Shown here piece by piece: positions 1 through 9,155 of a stretch of 62,763 nt of DNA. The DNA comes from Pirellulaceae bacterium (GTDB taxonomy: Bacteria; Planctomycetota; Planctomycetia; Pirellulales; Pirellulaceae). Position 1 is the first letter of the stretch. Each line of letters starts with the position of its first letter. The notes beneath the pieces were generated by a model. The model made no database searches. It saw nothing but the letters and a program-made list of their open reading frames with translations, and was not told the origin of the DNA. The translations under genes and the position numbers were made by a program. The stretch is from positions 1 to 62,763 of the forward strand of contig JANQLU010000088.1 of assembly GCA_028280445.1 (NCBI GenBank). The letters run 5' to 3'.

Positions 1-146
1 CACAAACCAATAAAGTCCGTTTACTGTACTGTACACTTAAAAATCAAAATAGTTCAAAGTGCATGCAGTTTTTCCGGACAATATTGGGCTCAGCCAGTGG
101 CACCCGTTTCGTACTTGTGTTTCGTGCTTGTACCAATTCTGAATGA
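1..146. other. Window edge, non-coding, with half of a dispersed repeat
   Basis: No gene is visible before the M42 peptidase stop codon. Positions 98-134 hold a degenerate repeat half containing TTCGTGCTTGTA, which matches the right arm of the palindrome at 33326-33392. It may be a decayed copy of that family. Confidence 0.5.
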
Positions 147-1211
147 TCACGCCGACGGGACAAATTCGTCGGTGGTGGTGATGCGGCAGGCGAATTCGGC
201 GAGCAATTCTGCCGCGTTATCGATGTCGTCCAAATGAATCGTTTCGACCGCACTGTGCATATATCGATTGGGGATCGCAACCAGACCTGTTGCGACACCG
301 GCACGATTGACTTGCATAGAATTCGTGTCGTTGGGTGCGGCGCGACCCAAAGCAGCGACTTGATGCGGAATATCTTTGCTGACTGCAATCTCGTACAAAC
401 AATCGGCAACCTTGATATTCATATTAGGGCCGCGAAAGATCACTGGGCCGTCTCCCAAATTGATGACGCCGCGTTGGCGTTTATCCAAAGTCGGACAATC
501 GGTCGCATGGCAAACATCCACCGCTATCCCTAAATGTGGATCAATGCCGAATGCGGAAGTCCGCGCACCTCGTAATCCGATTTCTTCCTGGACAGTCGAA
601 ACGGCGTACAAGGAGCAATGGAGCCCGCGCTGTTTGGCGCGGCGAATCGCTTCGATCACGACCCAGACACCGGTGCGATCGTCCATCGCGGTTGCCGTGG
701 CGACTCCGTTTCGCAATTCCTGCATGCCCAGTTGCATCGTCACGCTATCGCCGATTCGTACGACTGACTCGGCGTCTTCGCGATCGGTTGCACCGATGTC
801 GATCCAAAGATCTTTGATTTTGACAACCTGTTTTCGTTCTGATTCGTCCAATAAATGAATGGGTTTACGAGCGATCACACCGGCAACGGGTCCTGAATCG
901 GTCCAGACCGTCATGCGTTGTCCGACCAATTGCTGCGGGTCCCAACCTCCGACGGTTTGAGCATACAGAAATCCTTGGTCGTCGATGTAGGAAACGATCA
1001 TCCCGATTTGGTCACAATGGCCGGCCAACATCAATCGAACTTCCTGACCGGGATTGCATTGGACAATTACATTTCCATGGAGATCCGTGTCCGTTTGGTC
1101 CGCAAAACTGGAAGCGTAGGAGCGGACGACATCTTGAACTTTTTCTTCGTAACCGGAGACACCGGGAGCATTCAACAAATCTTCGAAAAACTGTTTAGCG
1201 TTACTTTCCAA
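147..1211 (-). CDS. M42 family metallopeptidase (glutamyl/leucyl aminopeptidase-like)
   Basis: Predicted cytosolic dinuclear-zinc aminopeptidase of 354 residues, the normal family length. The metal and catalytic motifs are all visible: GHCD with His65 and Asp67, AMDDRTG with the bridging Asp177, the EE pair at 209-210, VDV with Asp232, and MHSAVE with His319. M42 enzymes trim N-terminal residues from peptides and form large tetrahedral assemblies. The start codon is TTG at 1211-1209; it is supported by a Shine-Dalgarno-like AAGGAA about 9 bases upstream, and no better ATG is present. The S41 protease gene lies upstream on the same strand, but a palindromic repeat separates them, so a shared transcript is uncertain. 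Substrate preference cannot be read from the sequence. Confidence 0.93.
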   Translation of the reverse strand: MESNAKQFFEDLLNAPGVSGYEEKVQDVVRSYASSFADQTDTDLHGNVIVQCNPGQEVRLMLAGHCDQIGMIVSYIDDQGFLYAQTVGGWDPQQLVGQRMTVWTDSGPVAGVIARKPIHLLDESERKQVVKIKDLWIDIGATDREDAESVVRIGDSVTMQLGMQELRNGVATATAMDDRTGVWVVIEAIRRAKQRGLHCSLYAVSTVQEEIGLRGARTSAFGIDPHLGIAVDVCHATDCPTLDKRQRGVINLGDGPVIFRGPNMNIKVADCLYEIAVSKDIPHQVAALGRAAPNDTNSMQVNRAGVATGLVAIPNRYMHSAVETIHLDDIDNAAELLAEFACRITTTDEFVPSA

Positions 1212-1244
1212 TCTGATTTCCTTTTCGCAATGGATGAATGTCTG

Positions 1245-1371
1245 CTAGGCTGTGTTGAACAAATGTGAGTGGCAAGGCGCTAGCCGCCGGTATCCGAGGG
1301 TTTACCGGCGGCTAGCGCCTTGCCGCTCAGTTCAAATTCACAGCTTTCCGAATTAATCAACACTGCCTAAG
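1245..1371. repeat. Palindromic repeat A1 with extended terminal inverted repeats (MITE-like)
   Basis: The core 1265-1330 is a long inverted repeat with arms containing GGCAAGGCGCTAGCCGCCGG and a short central loop. Outside the core the two ends are again inverted repeats: CTAGGCTGTGTTGA at the left and, on the opposite strand, TTAGGCAGTGTTGA at the right, 12 of 14 identical. The right end contains the TAG stop codon of the S41 gene. Related copies lie at 12020, 21562, 28179 and 30099. Confidence 0.85.
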
Positions 1372-2677
1372 CCGCCGCACCGGGCGCCAACAGTTTATTG
1401 AGATATTCGATCGCTTTTTTCAACACGGGGTCGTCAGTCAATTTGGGAACGAGATTTCCGTTTTGGTTTGGTTTAGTATCGGGTGCCAAAAGGGATGCGC
1501 GTTGATTTCGCATTCGCATATTGTTAAACAATTGCTCTTCGTCGATTTCGATCGCGAGCCCTTTGTTGGGGCGAACACCCCATTCTTTGCCTCCGCGAGC
1601 TTCACTGACGCGTCGATCAATATTTTCGCCACTGGGTCGCCAGTAGCTGGCAATCGTTAATTTGATTGCCCCACGGCCTTTGTCGATTGGAATTATGTTT
1701 TGGACGGTACCTTTGCCCCAGGACTGCTCACCAACAACAATTGCGCGACCATGGTCTTGCAAGCAAGCGGAAACGATTTCGCTGGCACTGGCAGAAAACC
1801 GATTGACCAAAACTACTACAGGTTTTTTCATCCCATAAACAAACTCTTTGTCAGAGAAAAATTCATTTTCCAAAACGCCGCCGCGGCGCCGCGTTTCCAC
1901 GATTTTGTATTTGCCATCGAGGAACAAATTACTGATTTCAATTGCGGCACGCATTAATCCACCCGTGTTGTTCCGCAAATCGATGATCAATGCGTCCGTT
2001 GTTTTATTCAAATCGCTGACGACTTGTTTGACCTCGTCGGCTGTCTGTTCTCCAAATTGCAAAATTTGGATGTAGCCGATGCGCTGGTGCCCTTCGAGGT
2101 TGAAATTCCAGGTAGTATCCGCTTTTCGACGATCACCTCGAATCGACGGAATTGGGATCATTTGTCGTGTCAGATTAGTTTGGATCGCGTCTTCACCGCG
2201 CAAAAACGTCACCGTGACGTCGGTATCGATGGGGCCTCGCATTTTTTCGATTGCATCCTGGCGCGACATACCGACCGTCGATTCTCCATCGATCTGATCA
2301 ATAATATCACCGGTCTGGATTCCAGCACGCTGGACCGGCGAGTCGGGAATTGGGCTCATCACCGTCAATCGTTCGGTGGCCGGGTTGATATCGACATACA
2401 TCCCAACGCCACCGAATTGCTGTTTGAGGTCGTTATCAAAATCCTCTTTGGCGCGGCCCGAGTAATACGCTGAGTGTTCGTCGAGTCCTCTCATCATGCC
2501 TGAAATGGCGTTGTCAAACAGTTCCTCATCCGATCTTTCGAGCAACGACTCTTTTTGCACCAGATCAACGACTTCGGCAAACTGGGAAGCGTACGATTGC
2601 TTTTTAATCGAGACGTTGTAACAAGCGTAGGAAACGATCGACGCAACACAGATACAGATCAGATTTCTAGTTGGCAT
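1367..2677 (-). CDS. S41 family C-terminal processing peptidase (CtpA/Prc-like)
   Basis: Predicted periplasmic serine protease of 436 residues that recognises C-terminal tails. It has an N-terminal hydrophobic segment (residues 5-20, signal or anchor), a PDZ domain at roughly 88-170 and the S41 catalytic domain from about 195. The nucleophile is Ser297 in NRFSASASEI and the general base is Lys322 in GKGTVQ; the 25-residue spacing equals that of E. coli Prc. Planctomycetes usually carry several paralogues, so a specific symbol is not assigned. The TAG stop lies inside the terminal arm of repeat A1. The start is ATG at 2677. Confidence 0.93.
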   Translation of the reverse strand: MPTRNLICICVASIVSYACYNVSIKKQSYASQFAEVVDLVQKESLLERSDEELFDNAISGMMRGLDEHSAYYSGRAKEDFDNDLKQQFGGVGMYVDINPATERLTVMSPIPDSPVQRAGIQTGDIIDQIDGESTVGMSRQDAIEKMRGPIDTDVTVTFLRGEDAIQTNLTRQMIPIPSIRGDRRKADTTWNFNLEGHQRIGYIQILQFGEQTADEVKQVVSDLNKTTDALIIDLRNNTGGLMRAAIEISNLFLDGKYKIVETRRRGGVLENEFFSDKEFVYGMKKPVVVLVNRFSASASEIVSACLQDHGRAIVVGEQSWGKGTVQNIIPIDKGRGAIKLTIASYWRPSGENIDRRVSEARGGKEWGVRPNKGLAIEIDEEQLFNNMRMRNQRASLLAPDTKPNQNGNLVPKLTDDPVLKKAIEYLNKLLAPGAAA

Positions 2678-2993
2678 GGTATTACCCGTACAAAACTTTG
2701 GTCCAACTGTATTTTATCGACCACGAGCAGGTTTTAAAACGACAGATTGCGCCAAGCGTCAACATTGCCGCGAAATCGAATCAAAAATTTCCAGATTTTT
2801 TCACTGCGTCTCTGTGGCTTTGTGTGATTCTATTTTTCGGAAGATTGTCTCACGCAGAGACGCAGAGGCGCGGGGGATCGTGATGATCGGGATTTTTTCT
2901 GTCTGTGGTGGTCTTTAGTTCGGCCTGTTGCTTGCCTTGGAATGAGGCAACGACTCCACCAATTTCGGAGTGACGAACTGCTCGAAACACATG
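2678..2993. repeat. Intergenic region with an inverted pair of CACGCAGAGACGCAGAGG-type repeats
   Basis: No gene is supported. Around 2800-2822 the sequence reads CACTGCGTCTCTGTGGC and at 2850-2875 CTCACGCAGAGACGCAGAGG, forming a loose inverted pair. Similar pairs occur at 16008-16090 and 57727-57878. It lies between two genes on the same strand. Confidence 0.6.
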
Positions 2994-4421
2994 TCAGAAC
3001 AACCAAAACGGCGCCGGCAGCAGAAAAGCGTGATGCTCGAACAGGCTCCAGGCACCGTTCCAGGACGTGTATCGGGTAAAGAAGAAAATAAAGGTAAATG
3101 CAAAACTGATCGCCGGCGCGAACAATACAATAACGGGATAGCTCACCAATCGCCAGCTTTTTTGGGGTCTGAATTGCGCTCGACCAAAAGCCCATCCCAC
3201 CACCATGTGCGCTGGTAAAGTAAACACGACAAATACCAAACTCAAAGTCCACATCAGTTCGGTCGGAATGCGTTCAATTTTCAATAAAAACAATGGCAGC
3301 GCCAAAACAAACGTCGTCAACAATGCCAACCAATGGTGGATCGGAGTACGGCGAAAAGCCTGGTAGACTGGGCCGATTTCAAAGAAACAGGAAAAACGTT
3401 TTTCGTTGGCAAAATGAGCTTGGAGAAACGGCAGCAACACGTAAACGATAGTGGACATGCCGACACCAATCAGTCCACATATAAATGCTGCAAAATTTTC
3501 CAGCATAGATGCACCGATTAAAAATACGGTAGGTCCAAACAACCAGATGGCGCTGCCAACGAGTCCTTGGAATCCGAGCCAGAAATAGTGCTTGAGATTG
3601 AGCGAGTTGGCAAAATCCCAAACTCCGTCGCGAGCCCGAGTGAACAATGTTCCACTGATCAGGTTTTTCCAAAGGATGGCCGGCAAAAACCAGTCCGTAA
3701 TATTTTTGGCGTTGCACAAATCGTTGACCAGGTTCGGTGAAATCCAACCAACTGCTGCATCCAAGGCAGGGCGAAACGCCTCGGAACCAGCAAGTTTTCT
3801 GGCAGTCCAAACAGCCAACGAAAAAGGTGCAACCAATGGCCAAAAGAAATAACGAAGTTTGCCGCCGCAAAACCAGGCCGCCAAAATGTGCGCGCCAATC
3901 AAAATCGCAACTACGATTTGCGCGACGCGCAAAAATGCACTTTGACTACTTGCGGGGTCAATCAACTGAGCTTCATACCAAAGTGTCGAGAGGATGCGAA
4001 TCGGCCATAGCAGCAACCAGGTGCCGAGCACAATCGAACCGACTCGAGACGCTTTGTCCAATCCAAACAGTCCGCTCCAGAATTTTCCCGTTTTCGCGAT
4101 GCGGCTTTTGGACTCCATCAAATAGCCAAAGCTCAGAATTTGAACGACAGGAATGCAAGCGATAAATGCAAGGAGAAAAATCAGGCTGCAAAATCCAAAC
4201 AATCGACGCGACGCTACCAGGAACCAGTCGACGATCAAAAACGGCCAACTGCGTTCTGCAGTGACGTTGGTAATGATCTCCGGGTCCAATACAATGTCGG
4301 ATGTTTCAACAACGTCAGGTGTTTCAACGATCTCTTCGGCCACTGGAATTGTGGGCGCGGCAGATGAAACAATCTGTGCTGCAACCAAATTGGCTTCGAG
4401 TTGTGGGTCTGATTTTGCCAA
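2994..4421 (-). CDS. Conserved multi-pass membrane protein of unknown function
   Basis: A 475-residue protein. The first 55 residues are acidic and soluble (rich in Val, Glu, Thr, Asp), followed by about eight to ten hydrophobic segments between residue 58 and the C-terminus. No catalytic motif or named family was recognised; the protein resembles planctomycete-specific integral membrane proteins. The start appears to be TTG at 4421-4419, preceded by GGGAACGAATAA; no ATG occurs in frame before the first membrane segment, so the TTG is needed to keep the soluble N-terminus. The C-terminus ends in a hydrophobic Phe/Leu-rich tail. Function is unknown. Confidence 0.75.
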   Translation of the reverse strand: MAKSDPQLEANLVAAQIVSSAAPTIPVAEEIVETPDVVETSDIVLDPEIITNVTAERSWPFLIVDWFLVASRRLFGFCSLIFLLAFIACIPVVQILSFGYLMESKSRIAKTGKFWSGLFGLDKASRVGSIVLGTWLLLWPIRILSTLWYEAQLIDPASSQSAFLRVAQIVVAILIGAHILAAWFCGGKLRYFFWPLVAPFSLAVWTARKLAGSEAFRPALDAAVGWISPNLVNDLCNAKNITDWFLPAILWKNLISGTLFTRARDGVWDFANSLNLKHYFWLGFQGLVGSAIWLFGPTVFLIGASMLENFAAFICGLIGVGMSTIVYVLLPFLQAHFANEKRFSCFFEIGPVYQAFRRTPIHHWLALLTTFVLALPLFLLKIERIPTELMWTLSLVFVVFTLPAHMVVGWAFGRAQFRPQKSWRLVSYPVIVLFAPAISFAFTFIFFFTRYTSWNGAWSLFEHHAFLLPAPFWLF

Positions 4422-4650
4422 TTATTCGTTCCCAAAATAGTGTTGGAATCTTGGGGAGCACTGAAAAGGATTCAGTGGGCCAGCAGAAATATTTGAATAT
4501 TTCGTCATTATTTTGCAATAAACTTGTTTCTTTTCGAATATCAACCTTGTAGGCAGTTTCTCGAAACATACATTCGCACCAACGGTATGACCGATAGACT
4601 ATAACCTCTGACAGATCGGCTAGTTTCACACGTTTTGGGACAAATCAAAC

Positions 4651-6294
4651 ATGTGGAAAAAAAACGTCTTTTTCGCCCTGCTCATGATCGTTGGTGTGTT
4701 TGCGTCAGGCTATTTTCTGTTGCCCGCGAATCGTGTTCCGGACCCGACCACGCATGATGTCAATTGGGCGTCGCAGCCAGAAGTCAAAAAAGTCCTGGAT
4801 CAGCTGAATTCTGAATTTCAAAAGCGTTGGCGCGATAAAAAAATTGAGCCGACACCACGCGCGGACAATTTGACAATTATTCGACGGTTGTCACTGGGCC
4901 TGATTGGCAGTGTTCCGTCGTTAGAAGAAATTCGCAAAATCGAAAAACAACCATCGGAACAACAAGTGGCCTGGTGGGTATCTCGATTGCTCGAAGACAA
5001 ACGCAGCGCCGATTACATCGCCGAACGATTGGCGCGTGCGTACGTCGGTGTCGACAATGGCCCGTTTGTATTGTTCCGCCGCCGTCGGTTTGTAGATTGG
5101 GTTTCCAACCAAATTCATACCGGCAAACCGTATCACGAAATTGCCCGAAAATTGTTGGTTGACGAAGGGTTGTGGACTGACTCGGCAGCCGTCAATTTCA
5201 TGACCGTGACTTTGGACGAAGAAGATAATCAGGGTGCTGTCGATCCGATTCGGATGGCCGGTCGAACTTCACGAGCGTTTCTAGGGATGCGAATTGACTG
5301 TTTGCAGTGCCACGATGATTTCTTGGGAACTGTCTATCTGGGTGACGAAGGAAAAAAACGAACGGGAGTCCAGGAAGATTTTCATCGACTCGCAGCGTTT
5401 TTCAATGACACACGTGTCAATCTCGCGGGCATTCGTGACACCAAGAAAATTCAACACTATCAGTTCAAATTTTTAGATGACGACGCGGAAAGCATCGTGC
5501 CCGAGGGCGTACCATTTCGCGCCGATTTGCTGCCGGACGACGGAACACGCCGACAGAAATTAGCAACTTGGATCACCCACAAAGAGAACAGACAATTTGC
5601 CCGTGCGATCGTCAATCGAATCTGGGCCATTGTCACAGGACGTCCGTTGGTCGAACCGATTGACGATATTCCGCTGCATGGTCCGTATCCGCCAGGTCTG
5701 GAAACGCTGGCCGATGATCTGATTGCCAACGATTACGATTTGCGCCGATTGATTCGACTCATTGCACTGTCGGAGCCTTTGGCCAGAGATAGCCAGGCAG
5801 ATTTTGAAATTACGGCGGCTCACGAACGACATTGGGCTTCGTTTCCGCTAACACGGCTCCGGCCCGAACAGATGGCGGCCGGAATCTACCAAGCCACTTC
5901 GTTGAAAACGATCGATGCCCGAGCGCACATCATTCAAAAATTAACACAATTCGGAATGGTGAATGATTTTGTCAAGCGCTACGGCGACATTGGCGAAAAC
6001 GAATTTGAAACGCGTAGTTCGACGGTGACACAACGTTTGATTTTGCTCAATGGAAAAATGGTCAAAGAGCGATTGCGTGGCCAGACTTCACCGGCGCGCC
6101 TCCAATTGTTAAATCGCGATGATCGAAAAGCGATCGAAATCGCCTATCTGTGTGTCTTTACCAGGCGCCCTGATGGTGAAGAAATGAATTACTTTCTCAA
6201 ACGATTCTCGGAAAACGAAGGTAAACGAATCGATATCATTCAGGATGTCTTCTGGGAATTGATCAACGGCCATGAATTTGCGTGGAACCACTAG
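4651..6294 (+). CDS. DUF1549/DUF1553 domain protein with one c-type haem motif
   Basis: A 547-residue exported protein of the large planctomycete family usually found beside DUF1501 proteins. An N-terminal hydrophobic segment (residues 4-24) acts as signal or anchor. A DUF1549-like region follows at about 45-245, containing C217-L-Q-C-H221, a single covalent haem-binding site. A DUF1553-like region from about 285 carries the family's typical string of WITHKENRQFARAIVNRIW. It is shorter than many family members, which often exceed 800 residues and add carbohydrate-binding domains. The DUF1501 gene starts 15 bases downstream, so the two are almost surely co-transcribed. The biochemical role of the family is unknown. 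Confidence 0.88.
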   Translation: MWKKNVFFALLMIVGVFASGYFLLPANRVPDPTTHDVNWASQPEVKKVLDQLNSEFQKRWRDKKIEPTPRADNLTIIRRLSLGLIGSVPSLEEIRKIEKQPSEQQVAWWVSRLLEDKRSADYIAERLARAYVGVDNGPFVLFRRRRFVDWVSNQIHTGKPYHEIARKLLVDEGLWTDSAAVNFMTVTLDEEDNQGAVDPIRMAGRTSRAFLGMRIDCLQCHDDFLGTVYLGDEGKKRTGVQEDFHRLAAFFNDTRVNLAGIRDTKKIQHYQFKFLDDDAESIVPEGVPFRADLLPDDGTRRQKLATWITHKENRQFARAIVNRIWAIVTGRPLVEPIDDIPLHGPYPPGLETLADDLIANDYDLRRLIRLIALSEPLARDSQADFEITAAHERHWASFPLTRLRPEQMAAGIYQATSLKTIDARAHIIQKLTQFGMVNDFVKRYGDIGENEFETRSSTVTQRLILLNGKMVKERLRGQTSPARLQLLNRDDRKAIEIAYLCVFTRRPDGEEMNYFLKRFSENEGKRIDIIQDVFWELINGHEFAWNH

Positions 6295-6309
6295 AGTGCG
6301 AGACAAGAA

Positions 6310-7641
6310 ATGAACGAAAATTTCGCTAACGGCTGTGGCAGTCTGGAACATTTTTCACGTCGCAGTGTTTTAAAAATGGCGGGACTGAGCGGTTTGTCTT
6401 GGTTGACTCCGCTGGCCACCACATTGGCTCAACAAGAGGAGCAAAAGAAAGACAAAAAAGCTCCCGCCAAATCGTTAATCATTCTGTGGCTAGAGGGTGC
6501 GCCAAGTCAGCTAGAAACATTTGACCCGCATCCGGGAACCGAAATTGCCGCTGGCTCCAAAGCACGCAAAACCAACGTCAAAGGAATTCAACTGGGGCGG
6601 GCTTTGGAACAAACCGCCGAGCAAATGGATTCGATCTCAATCGTTCGCAGTTTGCACAGCAAGGAAGGGGATCACGAGCGGGCCATTTACAATGTCAAAA
6701 CTGGTTGGAATCCTGATCCAACTTTAAAACACCCGGCGGTTGGCAGCGTCATATGTCACAACACGCAAAAAGCTGACAAGGGTGTTGTCGAAATTCCAAG
6801 ACACATTTCAATTGTGCCGACGAATTCACCGGCTCGCGGCGGGTTTCTCGGCGACCAATACGATGCGTTCAAAATTGGCGACCCGAAAAACCCCGTTGCC
6901 GATGTTAAAGCGAATGTGGACGAGCGACGATTCAAAACTCGGATCGATGATCTCAAAAATTTCGTGGATCGAAAATTCGCCAATCGCCGTATCAAGAAAA
7001 TGGCCGGCAGCCGTACACTCGGTGGTCATAACCTCGACGCGGCATTGCGGATGATGTCATCGGATCAACTCAAGGCGTTTGATATCAGTAAAGTGTCGAA
7101 ACAGCGTGCTGCCGCATTTGGCGATACCGCTTTTGGCCGTGGGTGTTTGGCAGCGATCCAATTGATTCAAACGGGAGTGCGTTGCGTCGAAATCACTTTG
7201 TCAGGCTGGGACACCCATGCCAACAATCATGAATTGCAAAACAATTTGATCAAAATTTTAGACCCGGCGTACGCATCGTTGATCCGCGAACTGAAGGAAC
7301 AGGGACTATTGGACAGTACGTTGGTAGTTTGTGGCGGTGAGTTTGGACGAACGCCATATATGAACGCCGTCGGCGGTCGCGATCACTGGCCTCACGGATT
7401 CAGCATTGCCTTGGCAGGCGGCGGAATTAAAGGTGGACGCGTTATCGGTGAGACTTCACCAACGCCAAAACGTGAAACCAAAAATCGCGTTGCCGAATTA
7501 AAAGATCCGCATCCGATCGAAGATATCCACGCGACCATTTTTTCCGCATTTGGCATCGACTACACCCACGAGTTCGATACGCCCATCGGCCGTCCCATGG
7601 CCATCAGCAAAGGTACACCGATCAAAGGTCTGTTGTCCTAA
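6310..7641 (+). CDS. DUF1501 domain protein, Tat-exported
   Basis: A 443-residue protein of the DUF1501 family, related in fold to alkaline phosphatase/sulfatase-type hydrolases. The N-terminus has a twin-arginine signal (Arg17-Arg18 in SRRSVLKMAGL), implying export of a folded, possibly cofactor-bearing protein. Family motifs include the region ILWLEGAPSQLETFDPHPG near residue 58 and GGEFGRTP with GGRDHWPHGFS near residues 343-365. It forms a pair with the DUF1549 protein just upstream, the standard planctomycete arrangement. The enzymatic activity has not been established for the family. A REP-like repeat begins two bases after the stop codon. Confidence 0.92.
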   Translation: MNENFANGCGSLEHFSRRSVLKMAGLSGLSWLTPLATTLAQQEEQKKDKKAPAKSLIILWLEGAPSQLETFDPHPGTEIAAGSKARKTNVKGIQLGRALEQTAEQMDSISIVRSLHSKEGDHERAIYNVKTGWNPDPTLKHPAVGSVICHNTQKADKGVVEIPRHISIVPTNSPARGGFLGDQYDAFKIGDPKNPVADVKANVDERRFKTRIDDLKNFVDRKFANRRIKKMAGSRTLGGHNLDAALRMMSSDQLKAFDISKVSKQRAAAFGDTAFGRGCLAAIQLIQTGVRCVEITLSGWDTHANNHELQNNLIKILDPAYASLIRELKEQGLLDSTLVVCGGEFGRTPYMNAVGGRDHWPHGFSIALAGGGIKGGRVIGETSPTPKRETKNRVAELKDPHPIEDIHATIFSAFGIDYTHEFDTPIGRPMAISKGTPIKGLLS

Positions 7642-7643
7642 AT

Positions 7644-7701
7644 GTAGGGCCGGTTCCCACCGGCCATTTTGTTTCGATCGGCCAGTAGGAACTGGCCCTA
7701 C
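7644..7701. repeat. REP-like B repeat pair (B1) downstream of the DUF1501 gene
   Basis: One unit reads GTAGGGCCGG, TTCCC, ACCGGCC on the plus strand (7644-7665) and its partner is in opposite orientation at 7680-7701. Each unit contains its own perfect hairpin, GGCCGGT-TCCC-ACCGGCC. The leading unit has the same sense as the upstream gene. Confidence 0.85.
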
Positions 7702-7711
7702 ATACAACAAT

Positions 7712-7795
7712 CGTAACCCGAAGCGTGAGCGAGGGACCAAAAACCGCACTGACGTGGTGTGGAACATGGTCCCTCACTTACGTTTCGGGTTGCGG
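7712..7795. repeat. Long palindromic repeat C1
   Basis: Inverted repeat with arms AAGCGTGAGCGAGGGACCA and TGGTCCCTCACTTACGTTTC around a central spacer of about 27 bases. Related copies lie at 51138-51222 and 62666-62751, and a half copy at 19520-19546. Confidence 0.8.
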
Positions 7796-7803
7796 TTTTT
7801 AAA

Positions 7804-8079
7804 TCGGCCGGTGGGAACCGGCCCTACATACCAATTGCACTTCTCCAAATCTCTTTGAACAGGATTGCCAGGATAAGATCCGAAAAACACCCTGTTCATC
7901 CTGTAAATCCCGTCAAAACTGTTTTCGAATCGGCCGGTGGGAACCGGCCCTACTTACCAATTGCACTTCTCCAAATCTCTTTAGACAGGATTGCCAGAAT
8001 AAGATCCGAAAAACATCCTGTTCATCCTGTAAATCCTGTCAAAACTGTTTTCGAATCGGCCGGTAGGAACCGGCCCTAC
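7804..8079. repeat. Two tandem 126-bp repeat units plus a terminal B unit
   Basis: The segment from 7804 is repeated at 7930 with a period of 126 bases and few differences. Each unit has a B repeat (7806-7827, 7932-7953), a spacer beginning CCAATTGCACTTCTCC and a stretch with CATCCTGTAAATCC. A third B unit (8058-8079) closes the array. No coding capacity is credible here. Confidence 0.85.
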
Positions 8080-8238
8080 GGCCTAACCGCCACAGCTGGC
8101 AAAATCGGAACTTGTTAACCATCGATCTGTTATTTGGCTGTGGCCCGCTGGAAAATCAACCGCCATGAAACCTACATTTTCAAGGCGAAATTTTGATGAT
8201 GCGGCGCTGATTCCACGCAGCAATATGAAAGCAGATCG

Positions 8239-9153
8239 ATGGCAAATGCAAATTGGGACGTCACCGTCCAAACGGTTTCAAATGAGTCGAAAATCCAAAA
8301 ACACGCGGTCAACGTCGGTTGTCTCGTCCGCATTCATCCAATGGACCTGGAAAACAAGATGGTCCGCATCTCGTCTGACAAAACGTCGATTGGTCGAGAA
8401 CCATCGAGCGATATTTTTTGTGACGATAAATCGGTCTCGCGAGAACACGCATTCATTCTGAAATCGGACGCTGGCTTTGTCATCAAAGACGCACGCAGTA
8501 CCAACGGGACATTTGTCGATGGAGCGCAGATCATCGAATGCCAATTAACCGATGGCTGCAAGATTCAAGTTGGCAACCATATTTTCAAATTCTTGGCTGG
8601 CGATTCCATCGAGTCACAGTACCACGAAACGGTCTATTCAATGATGACCAAAGATGGACTGACCAATGTTTACAACAAACGGTACCTCGTCGACGCCGTC
8701 GCACGCGAGTTCGAACGCAGTCAGGCTTATGGCCGACCGTTTTCAATGATCATGATGGACATCGATCATTTCAAATCTTTTAACGACACGCACGGGCATC
8801 TGGCAGGCGACGAAGTGTTGCAGGAATTCGCCAAACGGCTTGAGTCGCAATGTGGTCCAAACCAAATTGTTGCCAGATTCGGCGGTGAAGAGTTTTCAGT
8901 GCTGCTGGTCGAAACGGAAATCCAAGCTGCCGCCAAGCTTGCTGAAAAGCTTCGACGATGTGTGATGGATACGCCATTTGAATGTTGCGCCGGCTCACTC
9001 AGTGTTACCGCGAGTTTCGGAGTGGCGGAATATCGCGCGGATTCGCATCAAAATTTTGGTGAATTGTTTGAGCAAGCGGATCAACATCTCTACGCCGCTA
9101 AAAAACGCGGACGAAATCAAGTGGCGATCGACTGTGATGAAATTCCAAGCTAA
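8239..9153 (+). CDS. FHA-GGDEF diguanylate cyclase
   Basis: A soluble 304-residue protein. Residues 28-118 form an FHA phosphothreonine-binding domain: GR at 52-53, SREH at 67-70 and NG at 89-90 are the conserved binding-loop residues. Residues 133-300 form a GGDEF domain with an intact active-site GGEEF (215-219) and the metal-binding MDIDHFK region, so it should make c-di-GMP from GTP. The usual inhibitory RxxD site just before the GGEEF is replaced by GPNQ, so classical product inhibition is probably lost. The stop codon is two bases before the start of a Ser/Thr kinase gene, whose product could supply the phosphothreonine ligand. There is no strong ribosome binding site at this start. Confidence 0.93.
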   Translation: MANANWDVTVQTVSNESKIQKHAVNVGCLVRIHPMDLENKMVRISSDKTSIGREPSSDIFCDDKSVSREHAFILKSDAGFVIKDARSTNGTFVDGAQIIECQLTDGCKIQVGNHIFKFLAGDSIESQYHETVYSMMTKDGLTNVYNKRYLVDAVAREFERSQAYGRPFSMIMMDIDHFKSFNDTHGHLAGDEVLQEFAKRLESQCGPNQIVARFGGEEFSVLLVETEIQAAAKLAEKLRRCVMDTPFECCAGSLSVTASFGVAEYRADSHQNFGELFEQADQHLYAAKKRGRNQVAIDCDEIPS

Positions 9154-9155
9154 AA

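Noticed and set aside
2994..4421. Transporter identity for the multi-pass protein
   Set aside because: Membrane segments alone are not enough. No transporter signature was found, so it is left as unknown.
7804..8079. Possible CRISPR array from the regular repeats
   Set aside because: The units are 126 bases with nearly identical contents, no distinct spacers, only two full copies, and no cas genes nearby. It is a tandem duplication of dispersed repeats.
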